From CAVQAH01 sp963784195 (GTDB taxonomy: Bacteria; Acidobacteriota; Vicinamibacteria; Vicinamibacterales; 2-12-FULL-66-21), in assembly GCA_963784195.1 (NCBI GenBank), contig CAWARA010000020.1, positions 496,001-560,000 on the forward strand: DNA of 64,000 nt, given 5' to 3'. A program made the position numbers and the translations under genes. This document shows positions 17,025 through 25,771 of this stretch, piece after piece (positions within the stretch are counted from its first letter, which is position 1; each line of letters begins with the position of its first letter). The notes beneath the pieces are model-generated. The model had not been told where the DNA came from and did no database searches. It saw only the letters and a program-made list of their open reading frames with translations.

Positions 17025-18563
17025 CTACTCTCGGATGATTTTTTTCCGGAACCGATCGAAGAGCGACTTCACTTCGTCTTGGGCGCGGTTGCGAAGGGCG
17101 CGCTTGAGCGCTTCGGCGATGTCGACAAACACCGTGGGTGCGCCCACAGTCCCCGTGATGCGCGCCGGAAGAATGACCCGGTCATCCTCGCGAGCCAGCC
17201 GGTAGAGGTCGCGGCCCGCCTGCGCGGATAGCTCGCGCGAGAGGATGATGTCCGCCTGGAAGCTGAGGGTCTGGCTCGCGAGCGAAAGCGCGCCTTTGGC
17301 CGTCATGTCGAAGTCGCGGGACGCGAAGGTCAGATCGTTCGTGGTGAGCCGCTGATCGGCCACTGCGAGCGTCGCACCAAGATGCGAGAAAGTCTCTCCT
17401 GAACCGGGCGGCCTGTCGCCAGTGGGCTTGCCGAATGCGAGAATCACGCCCCTGACGATTTCCAGCCCTGGAAGCTTGCCATCGCTCAGCACGACTCGGG
17501 CACGGCCATGGGCATGGCGAATTGCCGCAGCCGGATCCTGCCCGGCTGCCGCGATGTCGACGGATCCACCGAGCTTGCCGGTGACCGAGCCGGTGGTGCC
17601 TGCAAACGCCGCGACCTTCGCGGCATCCAGCCCATCGAACGTTCCCTGCCAGGTGAACTGTGGCTGGGGACCCGATCCCTCGAGACCAACCGTGCCTTTG
17701 AACGTGCCATCGAACGCATTGAGACTGAGACCGTCGAGCCGTGCGTTATTGCCCTCCACGCGACACGTTGCGCTCAGGCTCGAGAAGGCGGCGCCCACAG
17801 CGATCCCCTTTTTTGCCTTGAGCCCGATGGTCAGCTCGAGCGGCGCGCCCGCCGGAGCCGCCGGCTTCGCGGCCGGGGCCGACTGAGAACCTGCAGGCGT
17901 GGTGGCCGCGATGAACGCCAGCAATCCGTCGACGTCGAGTGAATCTGCGTCGACGTCGAATTTGCCCGTGCGTTTGCTCAGGCTGCTGAACTCTCCCGTC
18001 GCGCTGAGATCCGACGTCTCGCTCCTGGCGTCGAACCTCGTTACCGCCAGTCGATCGCTTGCCGTGAGCGCCGAATCCATATCGAGCCGCAGCGTTCGTC
18101 CAGCTGCGAGCAACTCGACGTCGCGAAGGTTGAGCGCCGTCACCGAAACGATGCTGAAGCCCGACGACGATCCCGCGGCGGCGGGCTGAGTGTGCGACAG
18201 CAGATCGAACAGGGCCAGCGCCCACCGGACGTCGATCCGGCTCCCTTCGATCAGCAGCTCGCCATCCTCGATGCGCTTGCTCAGCAGTGCGCGCAACCCT
18301 GTCGACAGCGATGCCCGGTCGATCGTCACCTGCTTGCCGGCGCCGATGCTCACACCCGTGAGGTGGATCGCTGGCTTGGGGAAAATGCGCGGGGCGGCGG
18401 TCTGAATCGCGACTGGCTGACCGAGTGCTGCCGAGGCTTGTTGTTCGATGGCGATCCTGACCGCATCGCCGCCGAGGATCATCCGGGCGGCGATTCCAAG
18501 CACGACTGCCAGGACGACCAGCACGAGCGCAACGACAATGAGCAGCTTCCTCGTCGATGGCAT
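17025..18563 (-). CDS. AsmA-family envelope protein
   Basis: A 512-residue protein starting at ATG 18563 (MPSTRKLL) with one N-terminal membrane helix (LLIVVALVLVVLAVVLGIAARMIL). It then shows the AsmA pattern of long amphipathic beta structure: IHLTGVSIGAGKQVTIDRASLSTGLRALLSKRIEDGELLIEGSRIDV near the start and GALSLASQTLSFQADIILSREL near the end. AsmA-like proteins span the periplasm and are linked to phospholipid transport and outer-membrane assembly (family knowledge). A second member lies at 48248-49804. It is convergent with the LysR gene and shows no operon partner. Confidence 0.85.
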   Translation of the reverse strand: MPSTRKLLIVVALVLVVLAVVLGIAARMILGGDAVRIAIEQQASAALGQPVAIQTAAPRIFPKPAIHLTGVSIGAGKQVTIDRASLSTGLRALLSKRIEDGELLIEGSRIDVRWALALFDLLSHTQPAAAGSSSGFSIVSVTALNLRDVELLAAGRTLRLDMDSALTASDRLAVTRFDARSETSDLSATGEFSSLSKRTGKFDVDADSLDVDGLLAFIAATTPAGSQSAPAAKPAAPAGAPLELTIGLKAKKGIAVGAAFSSLSATCRVEGNNARLDGLSLNAFDGTFKGTVGLEGSGPQPQFTWQGTFDGLDAAKVAAFAGTTGSVTGKLGGSVDIAAAGQDPAAAIRHAHGRARVVLSDGKLPGLEIVRGVILAFGKPTGDRPPGSGETFSHLGATLAVADQRLTTNDLTFASRDFDMTAKGALSLASQTLSFQADIILSRELSAQAGRDLYRLAREDDRVILPARITGTVGAPTVFVDIAEALKRALRNRAQDEVKSLFDRFRKKIIRE

Positions 18564-18718
18564 GGCAGATTGTACCAACGTTGCCACGTCCCGGCCGCAG
18601 TTCACGAACGGCAGGTAGCTATCGACTGAGGTCGTAGCCAGGCGAACTCGTCACTCTCGGGCAGGGGCTCGTCCCAATCGCGGGGCTCCGATGGGTCAGA
18701 GATGATACCGTCGGCGCC

Positions 18719-19693
18719 TTGAGCCGAATTGCTGTGAAAGTTTGTCTGTGGGCTGCAACGCTCGCGCTGATTTCCGGCGCACTCGGCGCGGCGAGCGACC
18801 CTGCAACCGCGTTGCGCGATCGGTTCGCGGCGATATCCGGGAACGTCGAAGTCATCCCGGCTGAGTATCGCGCCGCGGTCTCCACCGCCCTCGGCAGGGT
18901 CGATCTGGCGCTGAAAGCCGACCGCCCTTATCTGGCGCTATTCGAACTGCAGCGTGCGTTCGAAATGCAGGCCGCCTTCGATTTTTCAGCGAAGCGGGCG
19001 AACATCACCACTTCCGACGCCTTCCTGAACGAATGGAAACGGATTGGCGCTCCGCCTGCGCCCACCGCACCGGCGCTGAAGCTGCCCATCTTCGTCCAGG
19101 CACTGGCGACGTCAGCGGAAGCACGCGGCCCTGCGACGTATCACGCGAGCCTGCCGTACTCCGAGGACTCCAGCGCAGGAATCAGTTCCGGACTCTTCTA
19201 TCTTGGCGAGTCGGCCGCCGTCTACGAGTTCGCATCGTTCTGCCGCAAGATCGACTGGCCCACCGTCGCCCCAGAGCCGCCGCTGCGATCGATCGACAAG
19301 GAGCTGGACGTTCTCGACGCTGAGGTCGCGAAAGCGTATTCCGCAGCGGAAGCTGCGGGACGCGCGGCCTTCATCAACGTGAACGTGACGATCAAGCTGG
19401 CGCGCGAGACCAACAGCCGCGGACATCATGCGGCCGCGCTGCTGCAGTTCCTGCTCGCCCGCTATCGCTTCGCCATGATCTCGGCACCAGCCGGACCGGC
19501 GGCGCCAGACCTTCAGAGCCGGCTCGATTCGGCTCGTGCGTCGCTCGCCGGCAAGAAGGTCGATCACAGCATCGCCGAGATGTTTCTTCAGCTGGCGGCA
19601 ACACAGATGGACACAGAAACTCCGGGGCCGCGTGCAGCGGTCGTCATCCTCGACACAGTGCTTCCCGCCTATCACAGCGTGGTGCCCAGATGA
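18719..19693 (+). CDS. Secreted protein of unknown function, coupled to the thioredoxin gene
   Basis: A protein of up to 324 residues with a hydrophobic N-terminus (VCLWAATLALISGALGAAS). The start is uncertain: TTG 18719 or GTG 18734; neither has a strong ribosome-binding site. The body is predicted to be mostly helical and has no motif I recognise. Its end overlaps the next gene in ATGA (19690-19693), so translation of the two is coupled. That suggests this protein acts together with the secreted thioredoxin-family protein downstream, for example as a substrate or partner in the periplasm. It carries only a few cysteines, one of them in FASFCRKIDWP. Confidence 0.7.
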   Translation: MSRIAVKVCLWAATLALISGALGAASDPATALRDRFAAISGNVEVIPAEYRAAVSTALGRVDLALKADRPYLALFELQRAFEMQAAFDFSAKRANITTSDAFLNEWKRIGAPPAPTAPALKLPIFVQALATSAEARGPATYHASLPYSEDSSAGISSGLFYLGESAAVYEFASFCRKIDWPTVAPEPPLRSIDKELDVLDAEVAKAYSAAEAAGRAAFINVNVTIKLARETNSRGHHAAALLQFLLARYRFAMISAPAGPAAPDLQSRLDSARASLAGKKVDHSIAEMFLQLAATQMDTETPGPRAAVVILDTVLPAYHSVVPR

Positions 19694-20583
19694 AGCGACA
19701 TGCCGCCGTTCTACTTGCCGCGCTTGCCGTGCAAGGACTGCTATTTGCCGCGCCGCGCGCGCAGAACTCCTCACAGGTCACGATCACATTGGTCCGCTGG
19801 CCCTTCACGTGAAGCCTCTCCGACCCAGCAAGTTTGCTGATCAAAGACGTCGCCGCTGAGTTCGGCACTCGAGTGAAGGTGGTCACGGAGGACTACGGCA
19901 ACTCCGAGATGGCGAAACGCTTCGGCGTTCGCCGCTACCCTGTGGTCTTCGTGGACGACGTGCTCGTTGCCCGGCCGAAAGACTTCGGCTTCGGCGGCGC
20001 GGAAGACGTGAGCAAGGGCATGTACGTTCCGTGGAAGGAACCGGCGAACCAGGAGCGCTTCAAAACCGACCTCCGGACGATGGTGACCCAGCGCCTGCGT
20101 GGTGAAAAGGTTGCCGGTGTCTCGGCCGAGGGACTTTCGAACGAGGATGCCGCTGACGGACCCACAACCCTTCCGGAGCTGACGCTGCGCGACATCAACG
20201 GGCAGACGCTCCAGGCCAGCCAGCTCTCGGGCCGCATCGTCCTCGTTGAAATGTGGGCGACCTGGTGCCCGCCGTGCCGCTCGACACTGCAGTGGCTGAA
20301 GACGATCCAGCAGCAGCACAAGGATCGGCTCACGGTGATCGCGATTACCGTCGACTCGAAGCTCGAGGACGTGCAAAAGCTGATGTCCGACTTACAACCC
20401 GGCTATCACGTGGTGATGGCCAGTCCAGACGTGCTCGATCCGTTCGGACCAGTCGCGGCCGTTCCGAAGATGTTCTTGTTCGACAGCAATGGCAAGCGCG
20501 CGCAGGTCTTCTACGGTGCGCCAACCGACCTGCATCAACAGGTCGACAAGCACCTGAAGCAGCTGCTCAAGGATTTGCCATAG
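19690..20583 (+). CDS. Two-domain thioredoxin/TlpA-like protein with in-frame TGA (candidate selenoprotein)
   Basis: Reading from ATG 19690, a signal peptide (MKRHAAVLLAALAVQGLLFA) leads to strand VTITLVRWPFT, then a TGA (19810-19812, codon 41), then SLSDPASLL and helix IKDVAAEFG, strand VKVVTEDYG, and RFGVRRYPVVFVDD with the cis-proline P84. This is a thioredoxin fold, and the TGA lies just where the redox Cys of CxxC belongs (U41-S-L-S44). The same frame continues into a C-terminal TlpA domain with W192-CPPC-196. Eighteen bases after the TGA a small hairpin has a loop AGTT with G in its second position, as bacterial SECIS elements need. The ATGA overlap with the upstream gene fixes the start before the TGA. 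A nonsense change or read error cannot be excluded. Confidence 0.7.
19822..19842 (+). promoter_or_regulatory. Candidate bacterial SECIS hairpin
   Basis: Directly after the in-frame TGA at 19810-19812, CAGCA (19826-19830) pairs with TGCTG (19835-19839) around the loop AGTT (19831-19834). A lower GA/TC pair (19822-19823 with 19841-19842) is separated by a small internal loop. The loop starts 18 bases after the TGA and has a G in its first two positions, both within the usual limits for bacterial selenocysteine insertion. Confidence 0.5.
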
Positions 20584-21640
20584 GTTTAGCGAGGGCTTCC
20601 TCGATGAGGGTGAACGGCGAGGCAGGCTCGTTCTGGAAGATGCGGGCCTGCCAGTTCGGCACCAGCACATCCAGCAGGAGGAACAGGGCGAGGCCCTGGT
20701 CCTGCGACCAGTAGCGCCGGTTGTCCCTCACCAGCTTCAGCACCTCGGCATCACTGGAACCGACCACGCCGCGCGCTTTGATCAGCTTGTACGCCGCCCA
20801 CTGTCCCGCGCCTTCCATTGTCAGGAACAGCGTCTCGATTTCGGAATAAGGCGTGTTCCGGCCGCTGTAGTACCGCGCGTGGCGATCCCGGATCATCGCC
20901 ATTACCTTGATCGCGACCTCGCGACGCAACGCCGGATCCGACAGCCCCGCGGCGCGGAACAACATGTCGCGCTCGCGCTCCACCAGACGCGCGAAGCCCT
21001 GTTCCTTCTGAAACCGATCCTGAATGACGTCGTCCGTCAGCCGGCCGAGCATGTCGGTCGATCCGATCAGCTGCCTGAGCCGCCGATTGATCGGCACGAG
21101 CTGCTGCGTGTGGGTCATCTCGTGGGTGAAGGCACCCTGCAGGTACTCGTCGAGATGGGCGATCTTCGCGCCGCGCTGCGTGCGCCACAGCGACGGCATC
21201 GACATCACGAGAAACGTCATCCGTCCGTTGCGATAGAGCGCGGTGCTGGCCTTCACTTCAATCGGAATCTCGACGCGGTTCGGCAGCAAGACCGTCCCGG
21301 CATGTGATACCGCTCGAATGTCCACGCCGCTGCCGTCGAAGATCAGCGTCGTCGCTGGAAGCTGGCGAGCGTCAGCGAGCAATTTCGGATCGGTCGGATT
21401 GAGATGCCAGATGCAGGACGCGTCGAACAAGACGATCCATGGCAGCGGCGTGGACGGCACCTTCAAAAAGTCGCGCCGGGCCATGTCCCAGCCGTCGAGC
21501 GCGCGCTGGAGCCACGCCTGGTTCGTCTGCGACAGGTCGCACCCGTTCGTGCGGGCAGACGATGCACCGGGTGTCGCCGACGCGGCGGCGATCACGGTCA
21601 GGACAAGAAGGCCGATCGCGGATCTCGTCAGGTGGGACAC
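20567..21640 (-). CDS. Putative secreted HExxH metallopeptidase-like protein
   Basis: A 357-residue protein with GTG start at 21640 and a signal peptide (LTRSAIGLLVLTVIAAASATPGASS). Residues 173-177 read HEMTH, a zinc HExxH motif set in a helix (LQGAFTHEMTHTQQLVP). About 100 residues on, TLFLTMEGAGQWAAYKLI offers a glutamate that could be the third ligand, as in gluzincins. I do not recognise the family and the N-terminal part (WIVLFDASCIWHLNP) has no known motif. The 3' end overlaps that of the thioredoxin gene by 17 bases, convergent. The gene is divergent from the alpha/beta hydrolase, 105 bases away. Confidence 0.7.
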   Translation of the reverse strand: MSHLTRSAIGLLVLTVIAAASATPGASSARTNGCDLSQTNQAWLQRALDGWDMARRDFLKVPSTPLPWIVLFDASCIWHLNPTDPKLLADARQLPATTLIFDGSGVDIRAVSHAGTVLLPNRVEIPIEVKASTALYRNGRMTFLVMSMPSLWRTQRGAKIAHLDEYLQGAFTHEMTHTQQLVPINRRLRQLIGSTDMLGRLTDDVIQDRFQKEQGFARLVERERDMLFRAAGLSDPALRREVAIKVMAMIRDRHARYYSGRNTPYSEIETLFLTMEGAGQWAAYKLIKARGVVGSSDAEVLKLVRDNRRYWSQDQGLALFLLLDVLVPNWQARIFQNEPASPFTLIEEALAKPMANP

Positions 21641-21745
21641 GCGAATATCCGTGCGCGGGAGAGTTTCCAGCTGGCGGCTCCGGTTCTCCTCCGGGGCTCG
21701 TGAACGGGAAGTGTACTTCAAGCTGAGGCCGGGTATTGTAGAGCG

Positions 21746-22679
21746 ATGCGGTATCCCGCCCCCGGACGGTTGGTCGACATCGGAGGGTTCCGGCTGCACC
21801 TGAACTGTTCCGGAAACGGCACGCCCGCCGTGGTTCTGGATGCGGCGCTGGGTGGATCGTCCATCAGCTGGTCGCTCGTGCAACCAGCGATCGCGAAGCG
21901 CACGCGCGTCTGCAGCTATGACCGTGCCGGGTTGGGTTGGAGCGACGCGGGACCAATGCCCCGGACGGCGGGGCGGGTCGCCGACGAACTGCACCAGTTG
22001 CTCATGGCGGCGCACGTCCCGCCGCCTTACGTGCTGGTCGGCCACTCGTACGGGGGATTCGTCATGCGGATCTTCGCGACGCGGTATCCGAGCGACGTGG
22101 CGGGGCTGATCCTCGTCGATCCCGCGCACCCGGAAGATTGGGTGAACCCGGCACCCAAGGAATTGATCAAGATCGAGCGCGGCGTGAAACTGTGTCAACA
22201 AGGCGCGTCGGCCGCACGTTTTGGTCTTGCCCGGCTGGTCAGCGCGCTGACGGAGCTTGGAGCCATTCCCGCCGCCCGAGCCGTGGCGAAAGCCGTCAGC
22301 CGCGGCCGGCTGTCGCGAGAGGATGAGGGCATCCTCGCGCCGCTGTGGAAACTGCCACCGCAGTCGCGCCGCCCGCTCCGGCAGTTCTGGGCGAAAGCGA
22401 AGTTCTACGAAGCCCTGAGGAGTCACATCGAAACGGTTCCGATCAGCGCCGCAGAAACACTCGGCGCTGGAGTTCACGGCTACGGCGATCTGCCCGCTCA
22501 TCACGATCTCGTCGACCGATCCGGGCGACTACCGGCTGCGGCAGCAGGAGGCACTGGCCAGGCTCTCGACCCGCGGCGAGCACATCATCGCGTCGAACAG
22601 CGGCCATTGGATCCCGCTGGACCAGCCGGCTGTTGTGATCGAGGCTATCGAAAAATTGCTCGGGGAGCTGTCTCGATGA
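21746..22679 (+). CDS. Alpha/beta hydrolase, frameshifted near the 3' end
   Basis: A serine hydrolase of about 310 residues. The N-terminus reads LVDIGGFRLHLNCSGNGTPAVVLDAALGG, followed by the strand-helix CSYDRAGLGWSD and the nucleophile elbow VGHSYGGFV (Ser in GHSYG). The frame breaks between about 22460 and 22510. One base on, the other frame reads ITISSTDPGDYRL, then LSTRGEHII and ASNSGHWIPLDQPAVV, which supplies the catalytic His (SGHWI) and ends at TGA 22677-22679. In the uncorrected frame translation would run on into a large repeat. The family covers esterases, lipases and haloperoxidase-like enzymes; the substrate is unknown. No operon partner is visible. Confidence 0.82.
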
Positions 22680-22682
22680 TCG

Positions 22683-23010
22683 GTGACGGAGGGGACTGGG
22701 GGAACGGAACGAGCTTCAACTCGGAGAAACGGAGGAACGGAGAAAACGGACAACCTTCGCAACTTCAGCGTTCTGAGCCGATGCCGGCCCGGCCTACCGG
22801 CCGGGCCGGGCAATCGACCGACACCCCGAGGCCACAAGCCGCGATTGATCGCTCCGGCGGCTTGTGGCCTCGGGGCGTCGGTCGATTGCTCGCCGCGCAC
22901 GCGCGGCGGCATCGGCTGCACCTCGTCATCGGAGTGGGTCCCTCCGTTTCTTCCGTTTCTCCGAGTTGAAGCTCGTTCCGTTACCTCCGTGTCCTCCATC
23001 TCGTCGGCTG
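22683..23010. repeat. Large nested palindrome (family C), copy 1
   Basis: A palindrome of about 320 bases. The outer arms are made of ACGGAGA/ACGGAGG-type words around GGAACGGAACGAGCTTCAA and its inverse TTGAAGCTCGTTCC. Inside, GCCGATGCC and GGCATCGGC flank a short GC hairpin on each side (GGCCCGGCC type on the left, CGCCGCGC type on the right). The centre is CAATCGACCGACACCCCGAG paired with GGGGCGTCGGTCGATTG. A second copy lies at 52797-53155 in the opposite orientation. The region 22680-23047 holds no gene. Confidence 0.85.
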
Positions 23011-23022
23011 AGAGCCCTTTAG

Positions 23023-23045
23023 AGTTGGGCGTTGACGCGTCCCAG
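23023..23045. repeat. GTTGGGA-word repeat, short copy (family B)
   Basis: The words GAGTTGG, GCGTTGA are followed by the partial inverse GTCCCAGTTC, ending three bases before the stop of the BNR-repeat gene at 23048. Confidence 0.5.
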
Positions 23046-23047
23046 TT

Positions 23048-25399
23048 CTATTGTCCCTTCAGTCGTTGCGCGTCGATCGCATACATCCCTCGTCCGTACG
23101 TCGAGATGACGATGACGTTGTCGCGCTTCTGGTATTGAAGGTCGGAGACCTGGGTGGATGGCAAATTGCCGCCCAGGACTCTCCACTGCTTGCCGCCGTC
23201 GATCGACGCGAACGCGCCGAAATCGGTGCCAACATACAGCGTGTTCGGGTCCGCCGGATCTTCGCGAATGACGTTGACGGGACCTGCCGGCAGGTTGGAT
23301 GCGAGGCTCGTGAACGTCTTGCCGAAGTCAGTGGACTTGTAGACGTAGACGCCAAAGTCGTCGTCTTCCCTGCCGCGTTGCGTGACGTAGACCGTCCCGT
23401 CGGCGTGCTCCGACGGAACGACGCTTGCGTACCACCGGCGCGTCGGCACGCCAGCAGTCAGATCGGTCCACTGCTTGCCGGCATCTCGGGTCACGTGCAG
23501 CCGGCCATCGTCGGTGCCCGCATAGATCAGCCCTTTGACACGCGTCGACTCGGCAAGCGCGGTGATCGTCTGATACGGAATCGCGCTCGAACTCTTCAGC
23601 AGCATCTCCGTGGGGTTGTTGCTGGTGAGATCCGGACTGATTCGCTCCCATGCGTCACCGCGATTGGTCGAACGATAGACGAACTGGTAGCCGAGATAGA
23701 CCGTGTTCGAATCGTGCGGCGACAGGGTGACCGGCGCCATCCACTGCGCGCGGAGGTCCGTTTCGGGTGACTGCGGCCGGATGTTCGTCACGCCTGCCCG
23801 GCCGCGGCCGCGGCCTCCGCCTCCAGCGGGAGCCGGAGCCTGACTCAGATTCAGATCCTCTCGCGTGAAGTTGCCGTAGAAGCCATGCGAGTAGACGATA
23901 TTGGGATTCGCTGGATCGACAGCCTGATTCGATCCCTCCCCGCCAGGCGCGTTCGTCCATTCAACGGCGGGAATCTTGTCCCGTCCCGCACTGATATCTA
24001 CCCGTCCCCGCCGGCTGCCGTGATCCTGAATCGATCCGTAGGCCCACGCCGGCGAGCTGTTGTCGAGCGTGACGTTGTAGAACTGCGCGCCACCAGCCAG
24101 GTTTGCAAATCCCCACTTCTTCCCGGCGTCCTCGGACCAGTAGAAGCCGCCATCGTTGGCGTTGTAGAGGATCGACGGGTTACCCGGATCGATCCAGAGG
24201 CCATGATGATCGGAATGCATGCCGCGGAGGGTCGTGAACGTCTTGCCGGCATCGCGGGACACGTGCAGCCCGAGACCCATCGAGTAGATCGTGTCCGGAC
24301 TCGCCGGGTCGACACGAATCTGACCAAAGACCCACCCATACGTGCCTGAATGGTTGGTCATGAAGTCGTTGCTCTCGCTGACCTTTCGCCACGTCTTGCC
24401 CTTGTCGTCAGTCCGGTAGATCTCAGCCGCTTTGATGCGGCTCTCCACGATCGGCCGGCCGTACGCGTCCCGTTCGCCTTCGCGTGGCGGACGTCCCTCG
24501 TCGTAGTTGTCCACGAAGGCATAAAGCACGCTCGGGTTGGAGGCGGAAATGTCGATGCCGATGCGGCCCCTGAACTGGGGCGCAGGCAGGCCTTCGCTGG
24601 CCTCGACCCAAGCGGAACCGCCGTCCGTGGTCTTCCAGATGCCGCCTTCCTTGTATCCAGGCTCCACGCGTGGGTCGCTCCACTTCCGCCGGAGACGCTG
24701 CCACATCGACGCGTACAAGGTGTTGGGATCCGCGGGATCCATCACGAGATCGATCGCGCCAGTCCGGGCACTACGAAAGAACACCTTGTTCCAGGTCTTG
24801 CCCCCATCGGTGGTCTTGAACACGCCGCGCATCTCGTTGTCGGTCCATGCGTGACCGGAAACGGCCACATACACCACGTCCGGATTGGTCGGGTGGACCA
24901 CGATGCGCGAGATCGTCTGCGAATCAGTCAGGCCCGAGTGCGTGAACGTCTTGCCGGCATCCGTGCTCTTGTAAATCCCGACTCCGGCCATCGACGCGCG
25001 GAACAGATTGGCTTCACCGGTGCCGACCCAGACGATGTCGGGATTGGAGGGTGCCACCGCGATGTCGCCGATACTGGTCGAGGCGTAGTTCTCGAACACC
25101 GGCTGCCACGTTGCGCCCTTGTCGTCCGTCTTCCAGACACCACTCGTCGCATAGGCGGCATAGATGCGGCGAGCGCCTTCGCGATTCGCCACGGCGATAT
25201 CGGTCGATCGACCGCTGATGTTGGTGGGGCCGAGGTACTGCCACGAGATACCTTTGTAGGGCGACGACTCGACCATCGTCCGATAGGTGTCGAACGCCTT
25301 CAGAAGGTATTCGGCGTCGCTCTTCGACGCCTGCTGCGCCCCGAGGCCAGGGAGCGACAGAACTGCGGCGACTGAAAGGGCGATCACCAACCGGGCCAT
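23048..25399 (-). CDS. Secreted BNR/sortilin-like beta-propeller protein
   Basis: A 783-residue exported protein starting at ATG 25399 (MARLVIALSVAAVLSLPGLGAQQ). It is built of BNR-type repeats, recognisable as S/T-x-D-x-G-x-T-W/F: KTDDKGATW, KSTDAGKTF, KTTDGGKTW, RTDDKGKTW, VSRDAGKTF, VTRDAGKQW, KSTDFGKTF and SIDGGKQW. Between them recur phrases such as HPTNPDVVYVAV and DPADPNTLYVGTD. The layout matches the Vps10/sortilin-like propellers common in Acidobacteriota and Bacteroidota, where they are annotated as glycosyl hydrolases mostly by similarity. A glycine-rich linker (GGGGRGRGRAG) sits near residue 545. No catalytic site is visible, so a binding or surface role is at least as likely as hydrolysis. 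Confidence 0.87.
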   Translation of the reverse strand: MARLVIALSVAAVLSLPGLGAQQASKSDAEYLLKAFDTYRTMVESSPYKGISWQYLGPTNISGRSTDIAVANREGARRIYAAYATSGVWKTDDKGATWQPVFENYASTSIGDIAVAPSNPDIVWVGTGEANLFRASMAGVGIYKSTDAGKTFTHSGLTDSQTISRIVVHPTNPDVVYVAVSGHAWTDNEMRGVFKTTDGGKTWNKVFFRSARTGAIDLVMDPADPNTLYASMWQRLRRKWSDPRVEPGYKEGGIWKTTDGGSAWVEASEGLPAPQFRGRIGIDISASNPSVLYAFVDNYDEGRPPREGERDAYGRPIVESRIKAAEIYRTDDKGKTWRKVSESNDFMTNHSGTYGWVFGQIRVDPASPDTIYSMGLGLHVSRDAGKTFTTLRGMHSDHHGLWIDPGNPSILYNANDGGFYWSEDAGKKWGFANLAGGAQFYNVTLDNSSPAWAYGSIQDHGSRRGRVDISAGRDKIPAVEWTNAPGGEGSNQAVDPANPNIVYSHGFYGNFTREDLNLSQAPAPAGGGGRGRGRAGVTNIRPQSPETDLRAQWMAPVTLSPHDSNTVYLGYQFVYRSTNRGDAWERISPDLTSNNPTEMLLKSSSAIPYQTITALAESTRVKGLIYAGTDDGRLHVTRDAGKQWTDLTAGVPTRRWYASVVPSEHADGTVYVTQRGREDDDFGVYVYKSTDFGKTFTSLASNLPAGPVNVIREDPADPNTLYVGTDFGAFASIDGGKQWRVLGGNLPSTQVSDLQYQKRDNVIVISTYGRGMYAIDAQRLKGQ

Positions 25400-25472
25400 C
25401 GTTGAGTTTCGGCAGAACGCTCGGACCATTTCCCCTCCGTCGATGCAAAAAAACGCAGCGTATCATGGGAAA

Positions 25473-25534
25473 AGTGCCAAGGGTGCCGGGGTGCCTCGAG
25501 TGCCAACGGTGCTGTCGGGTGCCAACGGTCCTGT
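25473..25534. repeat. GTGCCAA-word tract (family G)
   Basis: Successive degenerate words: GTGCCAA, GGGTGCC, GGGGTGCC, TCGAGTGCC, AACGGTGC, TGTCGGGTGCC, AACGGTCC. No inverted arm is visible. Confidence 0.55.
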
Positions 25535-25750
25535 AGCGTTTCTGGGATTCCGGGTCGCAGAGGCAGGAAGCACCGATGCGCTGTGCAAGAGCCGTGGCAT
25601 GCACTACCGGGCGGTTTTCGTGGCCACCTGGTTCGCCGCGCGCATTGGCAGTCGACCGGGTCATCCGCGATATCACGTTCGCCCTGCGAAGCCTCATCCG
25701 CGGCCTCTGAGCCGAGCTCGCACTCTCATCTCTTGGGAAGTTCGAGCGAC

Positions 25751-25770
25751 GTTGGGAGTTGGAAGTTGAG
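25751..25770. repeat. GTTGGGA-word repeat, short copy (family B)
   Basis: The words GTTGGGA, GTTGGAA, GTTGAG stand directly before the permease stop at 25772. Confidence 0.55.
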
Positions 25771-25771
25771 T

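Larger units (their letters stand above)
25400..25771. other. Intergenic region with word repeats
   Basis: These 372 bases lie between two minus-strand genes. They hold a GTGCC-word tract (25473-25534), a short GTTGGGA-word copy (25751-25770) and, on the plus strand at 25651-25710, a 19-codon frame (VDRVIRDITFALRSLIRGL) that resembles the N-terminus of MacB/FtsX-type permeases and stops at TGA. Nothing else gene-like is visible. Confidence 0.5.

Noticed and set aside
20567..22504. A 645-residue version of the HEMTH protein
   Set aside because: Everything before GTG 21640 is antisense to the hydrolase gene and lacks motifs; the shorter start gives a signal peptide.
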